Source: a virus
Direction: 5' to 3' (one strand)
Virus record (IMG/VR): IMGVR_UViG_3300007541_000078
Location: 1 to 35,252 of that record
Length of the DNA stretch: 35,252 nucleotides
In this document: in pieces, positions 16,901 to 24,800 of the stretch
How the letters are laid out: each line of letters begins with the position of its first letter
Position numbering within the stretch: the first letter of the stretch is position 1
Program-made: the position numbers and the translations under genes
Notes under the pieces: generated by a model
Database searches by the model: none
What the model saw: the letters and a program-made list of their open reading frames with translations, nothing else
Told to the model about the DNA's origin: nothing

Positions 16901-18336
16901 TGACCGATAACGGCCTCCAACGCTGCTTCCCGAGGACTTGCTGCTTCTGCACGCGCTTCGTCACGGGCTGCTGCGGTTTCGGTTTCTCGCTGCGATGCGG
17001 CACGCATACGCTCGACACCTGCTACCGCTTCTTCGTCAGCGCGAATCATAGACTCGATTTCAGCAATCTCGGCATCGTCCATGTCCTGTTGGAACATGGC
17101 TTCAATCTCACGAGTATCTGCTGCGTCAATCGCACCTTCAATGGTTAGCTGTTCTGGCTCTGGCGTAGCGGCCTGTTCTTCTGCGGCTAGGATTTCGTCG
17201 AATACAGCTTCTTCGGTGATCGCGCTTGGCGCAACGCCGCGTGCGGTAAGTCTGTTTACCGCAGAGTTAATCTGGTCCGCGTTAAAGTCGGTAAGTGCTT
17301 CACCCGTCCCCGGTTCAACCGTCTGTGTAGTAGGACGTGCAAACAACTCACCCTGCACCTGTCCCTCTTCAAGGCGGGGTAAAACTTCTTCGGCGGTGAC
17401 TTCACCGATTTCAGTCGGGCCTTCGCCAGTATCGGTAGCGGCGCGTCTTGCGCGCCCCCTCGTAAAAGTATCGACAACGGCTTGTAGGATTGCACCTGCA
17501 CCGCCGCCAGCAATAGCCTCGTCAATCAGACCAGCATCAAGGAGTTCGCGCTCTGCGTTGTACCCACGCTCATTGAGGTTCTGTAGGAACCCCGCTGCGG
17601 CTTCCTGCGCTGCTTCAGTGCCACCAGTCGTAAGCGCACTACGGATACGGCTACCGCCTTCTTCAACGGTTTTACCGCCAATCTTCTGTGCAAGCTGTGA
17701 TACCCCCGGGATTCGTAGGATTCGGCCTAGTGGTAGGACTTCGAGAGAGCCAATTGCAGCGCCACGGAGTGTAGCGGATGCACGCTCTTCTTCGGTCGCA
17801 CCTGCGGCACGGGCACGTTCACTTGCTTCACCAGCACCAGCGCCGATACCAATAGCGGCTGCGCCACCAAGACCAATACCTGCGGCAACAGGGGCCGAAA
17901 CAGGAGCCGTAGCGGCGAGAGCGGCAGGGGCAAGAGCACCTACAAGAGAGCCAAGTCCTGACGAAATAAGGTACGAGATAGAGTCGGGATCACCACCTTC
18001 GGGGCGAAGCACGTCTGCTACGGCTTTAATACGCTCCCGAGCGGCGAGTTCATCTTCCTCTTCAAGCAGGGTAGCGGCACCGAGTGAGGCCATCTCACCA
18101 GTACCAACAAGGCCAGACAAGAAGCCCGTGCCTACGTTTTCAAAGAACCCTGCTTCTTCACGCGGACGCATACCCCCGTACCGAGCCTGCTGGTCGGCAA
18201 AGAACGCGGCTAAGTCCTCACCTTGAGGACGAGACTGCATTTCTCGAATGGCAGCGGCTAGTCGCTGTGCAGCTTCTACATCTCCCGCTGCGTGTGCATT
18301 TTTAAGGGCGGTCCCAAGCTGCTGAATTGTAGCCAT
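10969..18336 (-). CDS. Giant polyvalent/ejection protein with HExxH metallopeptidase signature
   Basis: A 2455-residue protein. Residues 1-60 are helical. Residues 105-175 are a Gly/Ala-rich hydrophobic stretch that could enter membranes. Residues 290-900 are charged and low complexity, with three 22-23-residue repeats near 741-803. Residues 1220-1295 resemble an ADP-ribosyltransferase fold (VVVYR with Arg1225, SYTLDPNYS, GEDEVII with Glu1283 and Glu1285). HEMTH (His1345, Glu1346, His1349) and DEFASEAMS (Glu1393) fit a gluzincin metallopeptidase. A long helical region follows, with a hydrophobic segment near 2180-2207 in the PLxRFG-like C-terminal part. Phage polyvalent proteins with such domains are known to be packaged and injected with DNA. 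AGGAG precedes ATG 18336. It is the last gene of the leftward block. Confidence 0.8.
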   Translation of the reverse strand: MATIQQLGTALKNAHAAGDVEAAQRLAAAIREMQSRPQGEDLAAFFADQQARYGGMRPREEAGFFENVGTGFLSGLVGTGEMASLGAATLLEEEDELAARERIKAVADVLRPEGGDPDSISYLISSGLGSLVGALAPAALAATAPVSAPVAAGIGLGGAAAIGIGAGAGEASERARAAGATEEERASATLRGAAIGSLEVLPLGRILRIPGVSQLAQKIGGKTVEEGGSRIRSALTTGGTEAAQEAAAGFLQNLNERGYNAERELLDAGLIDEAIAGGGAGAILQAVVDTFTRGRARRAATDTGEGPTEIGEVTAEEVLPRLEEGQVQGELFARPTTQTVEPGTGEALTDFNADQINSAVNRLTARGVAPSAITEEAVFDEILAAEEQAATPEPEQLTIEGAIDAADTREIEAMFQQDMDDAEIAEIESMIRADEEAVAGVERMRAASQRETETAAARDEARAEAASPREAALEAVIGQPTTGSYVNLERRFSQELSRRNIASGDRAKPTAAETARIRRAADAFAGMRPQEQRKQAQQEPLEVVETAPEATQLEELEARIPERRAPDREMTQQSFPGMGRRKGARAEQLPEEVPAPRTITKEFLDNLGVAPKAPIRTRTEGKDLNDPAVREQFVQFANNPKVAQQTRLNVARELEGVPEAQLELFQPQPRGRKGGKDEQTRPAQPATGGAGVQGTTPTLDFGAPLPEAGRPTEAAPTPRTRGMGDTGRGTGEAPRRAGGEQLALNLSSAAANRRSQPLSAEEAQIASNLSSAEINRRSQPLSAEEPLALNLSSAAINRLSTPLDTRLTERAEVTKEVVREAEKRRAATESQQESKKRKVMPAFPEAGAKITKDLKKTKLKRTEAMAPAPTPKRRAPVEDNTSKQLNERFEAQDAETKGIATDLSKDYTDIIGEDITTTDDRLKILTLLTNGTTARDKEGQAALTYLGKVKRPIDGLYLAIFDAANQTPQYRPQANESQSRRNFFSGMGQKPAGRVLDWAKANLSAKTNKWIDETLKKEVREFNRIENTDYVEMFREREAKLAANEAALQSQVEAEMREDVRANLNELSKMFSKMLERSAVVGLDVPLHPAVRVALSNNDLAGALRALASTSPSNRVSQVASKMANVVRGGDKFKARLNLSTTRFAADLDAANVSDITKELLLGRGGDNFNVFRALHEDADYALSELSAVLARDVTNAELNTLKRDVKAITQRALKDQPDTVVVYRVGKIDPESPQSYTLDPNYSIDSNLPWRKGKEQKLDAYLVNKSDILASPDITLRGRIGEDEVIIRGDKVKAFEGAQDFTQVEIVKNLKGEDGKPVAGLFDPKTNTIKLDAEAGLNPHVLLHEMTHAAVSATLANKNHPLTKQLTKLFEDVKPMLDSAYGATNVDEFASEAMSNPEFQQKLAGMYPDGKEVSAFQRFANSVANFVRKLVGMQPKQIDSAMSQADRLIEAMLAPAPNYRDAVELPMMSAPRDVKQAAKDLGEMQKKLGPLTQKARQQFADGSREMLRSGVNMNAKIAYLYGLGSQALGDVANKVGLGNVGLRLHDLIERQRGAMYLSDEYVQGKVREVEKWSNKAGIEKNQALNNIIYSRDHGATIWQVDPTLTQAQARKKYGDTEVSGRKLFDVWKDQRADWNTLGPDGQRAYKTMRDMYKDQYNKLKDVIYGRIDAAIKDPEAAAKLKREVYARLFDTGTLDVYFPLIREGQYKLEYSLKDSSVANERDAYVVQMFDNYAERDRAIAELKKDDNVVASSIKTHDGDYGLKQFQAAPPTSFVGQTLQTLKANKVDENVQAEILRLFVDALPENSFAKSLQKRKGTPGYIQDALYAMKTKGYDLGRQTARLEYSAKIQQLEDEIFEMEPAETGGPKTAVGRAVGAIPADMVKKELLDRAQFARSGAKNKQMERIYKGLNQVAFIYTIGFNAASALVNLSQVPLFVLPMLGGKYGYENTSSEIFKAMRLVTGSKVGSDSAHLMGKVLDKASLAYGIDAYYEVTPNGDFKVRKDLKLDKDTVAELERLSPLVKMATERGQLNRSFLLDALGLEEGGRVQRGNVITRNMDKISGISAMLFNQAERFNRQVTLIASYNLALEKIRKDNPSMSTQEARQKAAEEALYETQQTNGGAVLETAPKVSQQGIGRVAFMYKSYGLQMYYTMAKTAKEMVEAHIEGDKATRNRAFKQIMGFHGTALFFSGVYGLPLYGAVQLVMDALFFDDDEDDFNTMVRKQIGEGWFKGPLQEATGINIADRVRLTGLLIQENRYNSNASLEEDIMFYLGGPALSVGKRMLRAKDDFANGEIQRGIESALPAGVANAYKTTFGRYQEQGGIYTRRNDPMYADMSTWEMLAQGIGFAPADYIFQQEQNQRDKRVERAIVDERTNLMRRYYVALRVNDFDESSAVLDEIFEFNDRHPYASIANEDIQRSLDSHRRTSYEMYNGVTINPLVRYAIEQSRREYSR
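15928..16114 (-). repeat. Three in-frame protein repeats inside the giant gene
   Basis: Three imperfect copies, 69 and 66 bases apart, encode NLSSAAANRRSQPLSAEE-like units (the second has SSAEINRR, the third SSAAINRLSTPLD). They lie in the disordered charged region. DNA similarity between copies is high, which suggests recent duplication. Confidence 0.85.
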
Positions 18337-18346
18337 TTACCACTCC

Positions 18347-20167
18347 TTAACCGCCATAGCGTTCTAGTAATGCTTGTACTTCTGCGTCTAGTTGCCCGCC
18401 GTCGCCACCTGCGCCAGCACCAGCCCCGGGTCTGTTATACGGCATACCGAGGCGCTCATAAAGCATACGTTCAGTATCAAACAAACCTGCACGGTTCATA
18501 ATGATGTTTGCGGTAAGAATTAGCTGATCTTGTTTAGCTTGCGCCGCTGCAACGTCTTCTGGCTTACCTGTTTCTTGCGCTCGACGAAGCAAGCCAAGGT
18601 ACTCCACGTCGTTCATAACGCGATCCATGATATCAGCTTGCCGTGCAGTGTTGCGCTCAAGTAGGCCCATCGTAGCTTGCTCGTTGCCTGACTTTTCAAT
18701 AGCCATACGCAAGTCGCGGTCAGATTCAATTTTTGCCCGATCTACTGCGGCACTAAGATTACCTTGCTCTGCTCGCAAACGAAGGTCTGCTTCACGATAG
18801 GCTTGATCCATTTCAGCGCGGGTCATACTAGCTGCAATCTGCGCTGCTTGACGGGCGTTAGCTGCGGCACGGTCAGCCGCCGCGTCACCAGAACGCTGTG
18901 CCTGCCCTGCAATCGTTGTGTCTACGTTAATTGCAGTTTCATTGAGGCCAATGATGTCCTGTAGGCGTTGCCGTGCATTGGTGTACTGCTTCTCTTTTTC
19001 TGCCGCCATACCCGCTGAACCACCTGCCATGGTCGTGCCGAAGCTACCACCACCCGCAGTGCCGCGAAGGAACGCAGAGATTTGATCTTCACGCTGACGA
19101 TCTGGGTCAGAGTACCGTGCATCAAGCTCTTCAAGACGCCCAATAAGTTTATCGAAGCGCTCTTGTTTTTCAGCCCGCCCCATAAAGTCCGCTGCGTCAT
19201 CACGCGCGTTGTTAAGCGCAGTACCTGCACTACCTGCGTTTGCACTGCCGATACCAAACTGTCGGTTAATTGCAGCGCCACGGTCACCCGTCGCAGTCGC
19301 AAGAGTTGGTGTAGTAATAGTAGGTAGCCCGCCCCCGCCTGTGTTCGTTTCTGTCGGCGTAGCTGTGGCTGCAACGCCTTGTAGTCCATCATCAGGACCA
19401 CCTGTAGGCACAGGGGCCGCTGGGGTTTCTACTACTGGTGCAGCCGCTTCAGGCGCGCGTTCTGCGGTCGGAGGCGCTGCCCCTTCCGTTGCGCCTAGTG
19501 GCCCCACTGTAGCTTCTCCCGCCGCTTGATCGGCAAGAGTAGCTTCCAGAGGTGCGGTAGTAATCGGACGATTTCTCGTACCACGACGAGTAAGGACTCG
19601 TTCGGAACCTTCTGGAACCTCACTACCACCCATACGTGCTTGGAGAACGGCTCTAATCTCGTCATCAGTCATGCTGGCACGCGCACGGCGTCCTTGCCCG
19701 CCGCTACGGCGGTAAGCGTCAATCATCTCTTGAGTAATTCCGCCACCTGTTTGTAGGGCGACTACCCCACCTGCTGCCATGCGCTGCGGCATCTGACGTT
19801 GCGCTAATGCGCCAAGACCAGAGGCGACCTGCTGCACTTGTTGAGGGCTAGCTGCGCCTTGTTTGGCAACCTGCTGCATGTTCTTTTGCTGACGCTGCTG
19901 CGCCATCTGCATGATGCCTGCTTGCTGCTGCACCATATCTTGTTTGGTACGGTCAAGAAGCTCACGCTCACGCTGTTGTTTAATAGTCTGCGGGTCTTGC
20001 GCCATCTGCATCTGCATTTCTTTGGCGGCAGCATCCTTCTCAGACTTCAGTTTTTGCAAGGCTAGCAAGTCAATAAGCTGCTGGTTTTGCTGATACCGCT
20101 GCATCAGCGCCTGCGGATTGTTCCGATAGGCGTTTACCTTACGTTCGATTTCTTGGTCTATCGCCAT
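18347..20167 (-). CDS. Coiled-coil internal virion/ejection-type protein
   Basis: A 606-residue protein. Residues 1-110 are Gln-rich helices likely to form coiled coils (MQMQMAQDPQTIKQQRERE within). A short Gly-rich motif follows at about 130-144 (MAAGGVVALQTGGGI). Residues 190-330 are Pro/Ala/Thr-rich and probably disordered. Residues 350-560 are again long helices. The end is Gly-rich. No enzyme motif is visible. Its place between the two giant proteins and the 285-residue protein, together with its composition, suggests an internal virion or DNA-ejection protein. GGAGG precedes ATG 20167. Confidence 0.65.
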   Translation of the reverse strand: MAIDQEIERKVNAYRNNPQALMQRYQQNQQLIDLLALQKLKSEKDAAAKEMQMQMAQDPQTIKQQRERELLDRTKQDMVQQQAGIMQMAQQRQQKNMQQVAKQGAASPQQVQQVASGLGALAQRQMPQRMAAGGVVALQTGGGITQEMIDAYRRSGGQGRRARASMTDDEIRAVLQARMGGSEVPEGSERVLTRRGTRNRPITTAPLEATLADQAAGEATVGPLGATEGAAPPTAERAPEAAAPVVETPAAPVPTGGPDDGLQGVAATATPTETNTGGGGLPTITTPTLATATGDRGAAINRQFGIGSANAGSAGTALNNARDDAADFMGRAEKQERFDKLIGRLEELDARYSDPDRQREDQISAFLRGTAGGGSFGTTMAGGSAGMAAEKEKQYTNARQRLQDIIGLNETAINVDTTIAGQAQRSGDAAADRAAANARQAAQIAASMTRAEMDQAYREADLRLRAEQGNLSAAVDRAKIESDRDLRMAIEKSGNEQATMGLLERNTARQADIMDRVMNDVEYLGLLRRAQETGKPEDVAAAQAKQDQLILTANIIMNRAGLFDTERMLYERLGMPYNRPGAGAGAGGDGGQLDAEVQALLERYGG

Positions 20168-20170
20168 CGG

Positions 20171-21028
20171 TTAGCCTCCTGTCCCGCTAGTGTTTGTCCC
20201 ACTGCCAGTCTGTTCTTTCTTCTGCGGCAAGAACACTTTTGACAGAAGATCGTAAATGCCGCCAGAACCCGACAAGAACTCAGACAACTGGCTAGGTGCA
20301 GCGTAAGAGTAGGATTGCGCTGCAATAGGCAGACCCTGCAAAAGAGACTGCATATACTGCACCTGCTTGTATGGGAAGTCCCGCTCTTCTTCAAACTGTA
20401 GACGATCTGCGGTGATACCCTCAGATTCAATACCCCGCTGCACTGCACCGAGTTCGGCCTGACGCTGTAGCCCCGCTAGCCCGTAGGCGCGGTTGGCATC
20501 CTGTGCGGCTTTCTGCGCTTCCTGTTCGGTATTGAACTGCTGCATTGCCTTGTCAAAGGCAGTGGCATAGCCCTGACCCGTGACGTTAGCCATGTTAGCT
20601 AGCATACCGCGTGTTAACTCAGCATCAGCCAATGCCTGACGTGAACCACCGTAAGCGCCAGCACGGGTAAGGCGACCTGCCTGCTCTACACGGGACCGTT
20701 CAGTCTGACGACGTAGCTCGTCGAGTTGTGGCTGTAGCGCCGCTTGTACATATGGATTCATGTACTGCTGCGCGCCTTGAGCCGTAAATGTTTGCGGGGT
20801 GTACCCCATGGTCTGCTGTTCAGTTGGCATAGCCAACCCAGCAATCCCTTGGAACGCTTGTTCTTGAAGCCCCGATGCACCTGCGGTGAGTGGCCCTGTG
20901 TATGCGTAATACGGCTCGTTAGCGAGGGCTGCACCCTTGCCGAGCATCGTGGTTACATATGGACCTGCCCAGTTAGACAGGGAAGACTCTGTGCCTGTTT
21001 GTTGGCCTACAATAGGATCATCTGCCAT
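20171..21028 (-). CDS. Putative internal virion/DNA-transfer protein
   Basis: A 285-residue protein. The core is helical, with MNPYVQAALQPQLDELRRQ and RLTRAGAYGGSRQALADAEL (about residues 120-140). This AGAFGGSR-like motif recurs in phage proteins annotated as DNA-transfer or internal virion proteins, and I use that as the family link. The ends are Gly/Ser/Thr-rich. It has no membrane span, though residues 45-70 are Gly/Ala-rich. It lies three bases upstream of the next leftward gene and probably forms part of the ejected core. GAGGTGAGAC precedes ATG 21028. Confidence 0.65.
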   Translation of the reverse strand: MADDPIVGQQTGTESSLSNWAGPYVTTMLGKGAALANEPYYAYTGPLTAGASGLQEQAFQGIAGLAMPTEQQTMGYTPQTFTAQGAQQYMNPYVQAALQPQLDELRRQTERSRVEQAGRLTRAGAYGGSRQALADAELTRGMLANMANVTGQGYATAFDKAMQQFNTEQEAQKAAQDANRAYGLAGLQRQAELGAVQRGIESEGITADRLQFEEERDFPYKQVQYMQSLLQGLPIAAQSYSYAAPSQLSEFLSGSGGIYDLLSKVFLPQKKEQTGSGTNTSGTGG

Positions 21029-21036
21029 GTCTCACC

Positions 21037-21858
21037 TCACGCTGGTAAATACTTTTTAGGGTCAATTTCTTTTCCCTGTTTCTCGGAACCTGTACGTGCT
21101 TTGCGTACCCGAGCCATCATGCTTTCAAGGACTTTAGCACCTGCATCGGAGTTGCCGTTGCCGAGATGGCTAACAACATCAGCCGGAATAACAAACTCGC
21201 CGTCACTCAATGCCGCTGGCTGCATCCCCTCGATTTCCGCAGGAACCTCGTCTGCCATACCGTCTGTGTCGCCGTTCAGATACTTGCCTTTTTTCATCTT
21301 CAATGTGGCTAAACCACCTGCTGCCAGCTTTTCTTGCACGGGGGCTGGAGGACCACGGCGTGCTTCACGGGCAGGGTTCTGAATGTTTTGCTCCATAAGT
21401 GAAGCGATTTGTTCGTCTTGACGCTGCTGTGCTGGAGTTACATCTGCATCCTGCGCGACATACTCGACATCAGTAAAATACCGACGACCACCACTTCCGG
21501 GGCGGCGGTTAGGATCATAGGCCATAGGCATCATACGCCCAGTAGGCTGACGGGCAGTAAGTGCCTGAAGACCAGTTGGCGTAGGGGTGCCCATCGGGCG
21601 GATCGCGCCACCTTGTAGTTCAGTGCCTCGCGCAACGGGGACTTGCTGCCGCATCGCGGTCAACGCAGGGATACCACCTTGGTACCCAGACGGTGGGATT
21701 TGCGCGTCACCTACACCAGATTTGTTGCCGAGGTAGCTAAGCCCCATTGAACCAAGGCGAATAATGCCCTCTGGGCTGCTAAGGTAGTCTATAGCGTTGC
21801 TACCAGCGGACTTTAATCCTGTACCTAACGCGTCGAGGGTATCATCGAGCCATGACAT
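21037..21858 (-). CDS. Virion-associated protein with AAGG and LSDGEFVIPADVV motifs
   Basis: A 273-residue protein. The N-terminal 50 residues are an amphipathic helix region. Residues 60-130 are Pro/Gly/Arg-rich. KLAAGGLATLKMKKG (177-191) is followed by a conserved segment with ALSDGEFVIPADVVSHLGNG and a helix AKVLESMMARVRKAR. The LSDGEFV(I/V)PADVVS segment is widespread in marine phage virion proteins, and its function is unknown. The start shares one base with the upstream stop (TAATG), and GGAGG precedes it, so it is coupled to the 1975-residue gene. Confidence 0.65.
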   Translation of the reverse strand: MSWLDDTLDALGTGLKSAGSNAIDYLSSPEGIIRLGSMGLSYLGNKSGVGDAQIPPSGYQGGIPALTAMRQQVPVARGTELQGGAIRPMGTPTPTGLQALTARQPTGRMMPMAYDPNRRPGSGGRRYFTDVEYVAQDADVTPAQQRQDEQIASLMEQNIQNPAREARRGPPAPVQEKLAAGGLATLKMKKGKYLNGDTDGMADEVPAEIEGMQPAALSDGEFVIPADVVSHLGNGNSDAGAKVLESMMARVRKARTGSEKQGKEIDPKKYLPA

Positions 21859-24800
21859 TATTTGCCTCCAATTATATTTAACAACTTATCAGTTGTATCC
21901 TCTACTTGTCCACCCTTTGCATACGGACTAGGGAATAAAGCCTGTTGTGAAGGGTTAGCAAATATGCTGCTCCAGTCGTAAATGTAGCGTAATTGTAGCG
22001 GATCAGGTGTTCTGACGCTAACTTGTTGCCCCGCTGCATCGGGTGCTTGGAGTGCCATTTGCAAGAAGTTACGTGCGCCTTCACGCATCGCTTCATCTTC
22101 TATGTTAGTAACAATGTTCTGTTCCATCTGTTGGATGGTATCCAGAGTTTGTTCTTGGTTTTGCTCCATCTGCTGTGTCAGATCGGTCTGCACGTCTTGG
22201 ATGGTGCCGTAAACGCCTGTTGGCGTGAACTGAGATGTGTCGGCAAACGTAACTTGCTCGCCGCCTAGCGCCTGTTCGAGCAGGGTTTGGTCGTTAATAT
22301 CAACGATGCCATCGCCTGTTACATCGTACAGAGCAAGCTGTTGCTCATTAAGCACTTGATTTTGCGCAATAACGTCAGCAACAAAGTCGATGTCGGTTTG
22401 AGTAACGTCCTGTGCAGGTTTGCCTACATAATTAGCAACGGTTTCAATGTCCGCACTAAGGGACTCTTCGACCCCAGTGATCTGCTCGCCCAGTGCCTCT
22501 TCAACCCCAGTAATTTGTCCGCTAAGAGCCTCTTCAGTAGCACCGAGTTGCTCAGTAAAGCTCGTCTCAAGCAGGTCAATCTGGTTGGTTAGGTTGGTTT
22601 CGGTCAACCCAAGCTGATCTAGTATGTCGGCTTTTGCTACGCCAAGATCAGTAGAAAGCTCGTCGATCGCGCTGGAAATAGCTTCGTCACGCTCTTGCCC
22701 TGCTGTTTCGTACTTATCAATAAGCCCAAACAAGCCAGTGGCGTCGGTTGACTCGTCTTCATCTGTAAACGGATTATCAGGTATTGCTGGCTGACCAAGA
22801 GTTAGCGCGATGTTACTAACGTCACCTGCAACTTCGCCGATTTCACCAGACAGGGCTTCTTCAGTCTGCGTCAGGGCGTTCGTAATATCGGTAACTGCAA
22901 CACCAAGATCAAGCGCAACCTGCGCAATAGCTTCGGCATTGGACAAGCCTTGGGCTTCGAGGTCTGCGATCTCTGCGTAAATACCTGTCGGTGCAGTAAC
23001 TAGGTTGCCGTCTGCGTCGTATTCGGCAGCGGTACCGACATTACCGATGAGGTCTTGCAGCGAGAGGCCGAGGTTGTCTACGGCGTTGTCGATGTAGTTA
23101 TAAAGACCAGTGGACTCAGTATCTTCTGTAGCAGGCGCACCGAGGATGTCTAGAACTTCGTCGATGTTGGAATCAAGGTACGCGTAAATACCTGTGGCTG
23201 CTGCGTCTTCGGTGGCGGGGGTACCAATTTGTCCCATGATCTCGTCACGGGTAACGCCAAGATCAGTCGCAACCGCATCAATCGCCGCGTCAAGATCGCC
23301 GCCAACCGTTGCAAGTTTGTCGAGCACCGAGGTTTCTACGTCAGTAAGATCGCCTGCAAGCGTGTCAAGCTGCGCATAGATACCCGTGGCTTCTGCATCG
23401 CCCGTGGCAGGGGTACCAACAATACCTTCAACGGTGGCCTGCACTTCTTCGTTTGTAAGGCCAGAATTTTTGAGTGTTTGCACTGCATCGTCGATGTAGG
23501 CGTACAGCCCAGTGGCTTCCTCTTCGCCCGACGCAATCTTACCGACAGCGGCTTCAAGGTTCTTGGTAGTTTGGTCAATAACTGCAACGTCAAGACCGAG
23601 GTCGCCCAGTGCGTTAATCATGTCGGCTTTAACGACATCCAACGCCTCTTGCATCTCGTCGGATACACCCGCCTCCCCTGAAAAGTTCTCAAGGATGTTC
23701 ATAATCGAGTTGTATCGTGCAGTCGGCAGGTACTCTTCGGCACGTCCTGCAAGTTCTACTTCAGCGTACTGACCTACAAGCTCTTGAATATCGGCATCGG
23801 TAGGACGTGTGAGGCCAAGGGCTTCATACGCAGCGGCAACTTCTTCGGCGTCAACGACACGAGGGTCGGTGTACTCTTCGATTGCTGCTTCTTGCTGCGA
23901 CTCACGAACTTGCCCTGTAAAGCTGGCAACTTCTTGGTCTGTTGGGGTGTATCCAAAGCTCTCAAGGAACGCCCGTGCTTCTTCTGCATCGGTGTAAAGT
24001 GGGTCAACAAAGGTAGCAATCGCTGCTTGCTGTTCAGCTTCGGTCGTAGCACCAACAAACTGTTCAATTTGTGCCTTCGTTGGTGTGAACCCGAGGTCAT
24101 TGAAGAACTGTTTGGATTCTTCATAAGTGGTGTACTGTGGGTCAAGTTCTGCACGCAGATCGGTTACGGCCTGCGTCTCGTCAGTTTGCTGCACATACTG
24201 CTGTGCTTGCTCTTCGGTAAGCGTGATGCCTTCCTGTGCAGCGGCGGCGATGACTTCTTGGGTATCGAAATACCGCGTGTCGATATGCTCAGCAATCTGC
24301 TGGACAGTCTGCGACTCGGTGCCTGCACCGATAAACTGCTCGATTTCGTCTTGTGTTGGCGTGTAGTCAGGGTTGGTAGTCTGGAACGCAGACTCCGCTT
24401 CCTGCGTACTGGTGTACTTGCTGTCGTTGATATTGTTTAAGATGTTAGTCTGCGCGGCACCAGTGATACCCAACTCAGTCAGTGAGTTCGCGGCGTTCTG
24501 CAAGCCCGCCGTTGTATTCGGCGTATTAGTAATGATCGCGTTGACTTCGGGGTTCATTGCCGAAACAAGGTTCGAGTACATGTCCCCAGTCTGACTGACT
24601 CCATATGCACCGCCTGCGATTGGGCCACCAATCAAGAAGCCCATAAACGCTGCACCTGCAACTTCACCCGCTACATTAATACTTGGGTCTAGCTGCGCAA
24701 GGTGACCTTCACGGTATGCGGTTGCGCCACCTTCTTCGATGGACTCAGTAACACCTTCACGGATCGTGATCTTTGCACCGTTGCCAATACGAGTACCAAG

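Noticed and set aside
17081-18226. A 381-codon open frame on the plus strand
   Set aside because: It lies antisense to the Ala/Gly-rich part of the giant gene, has Ser/Arg/Pro-rich composition typical of a shadow frame, and lacks a ribosome binding site.
20744-21382. A 212-codon plus-strand frame
   Set aside because: It spans the junction of two well-supported leftward genes, including their intergenic gap, and its composition is Cys/Arg-rich and shadow-like.
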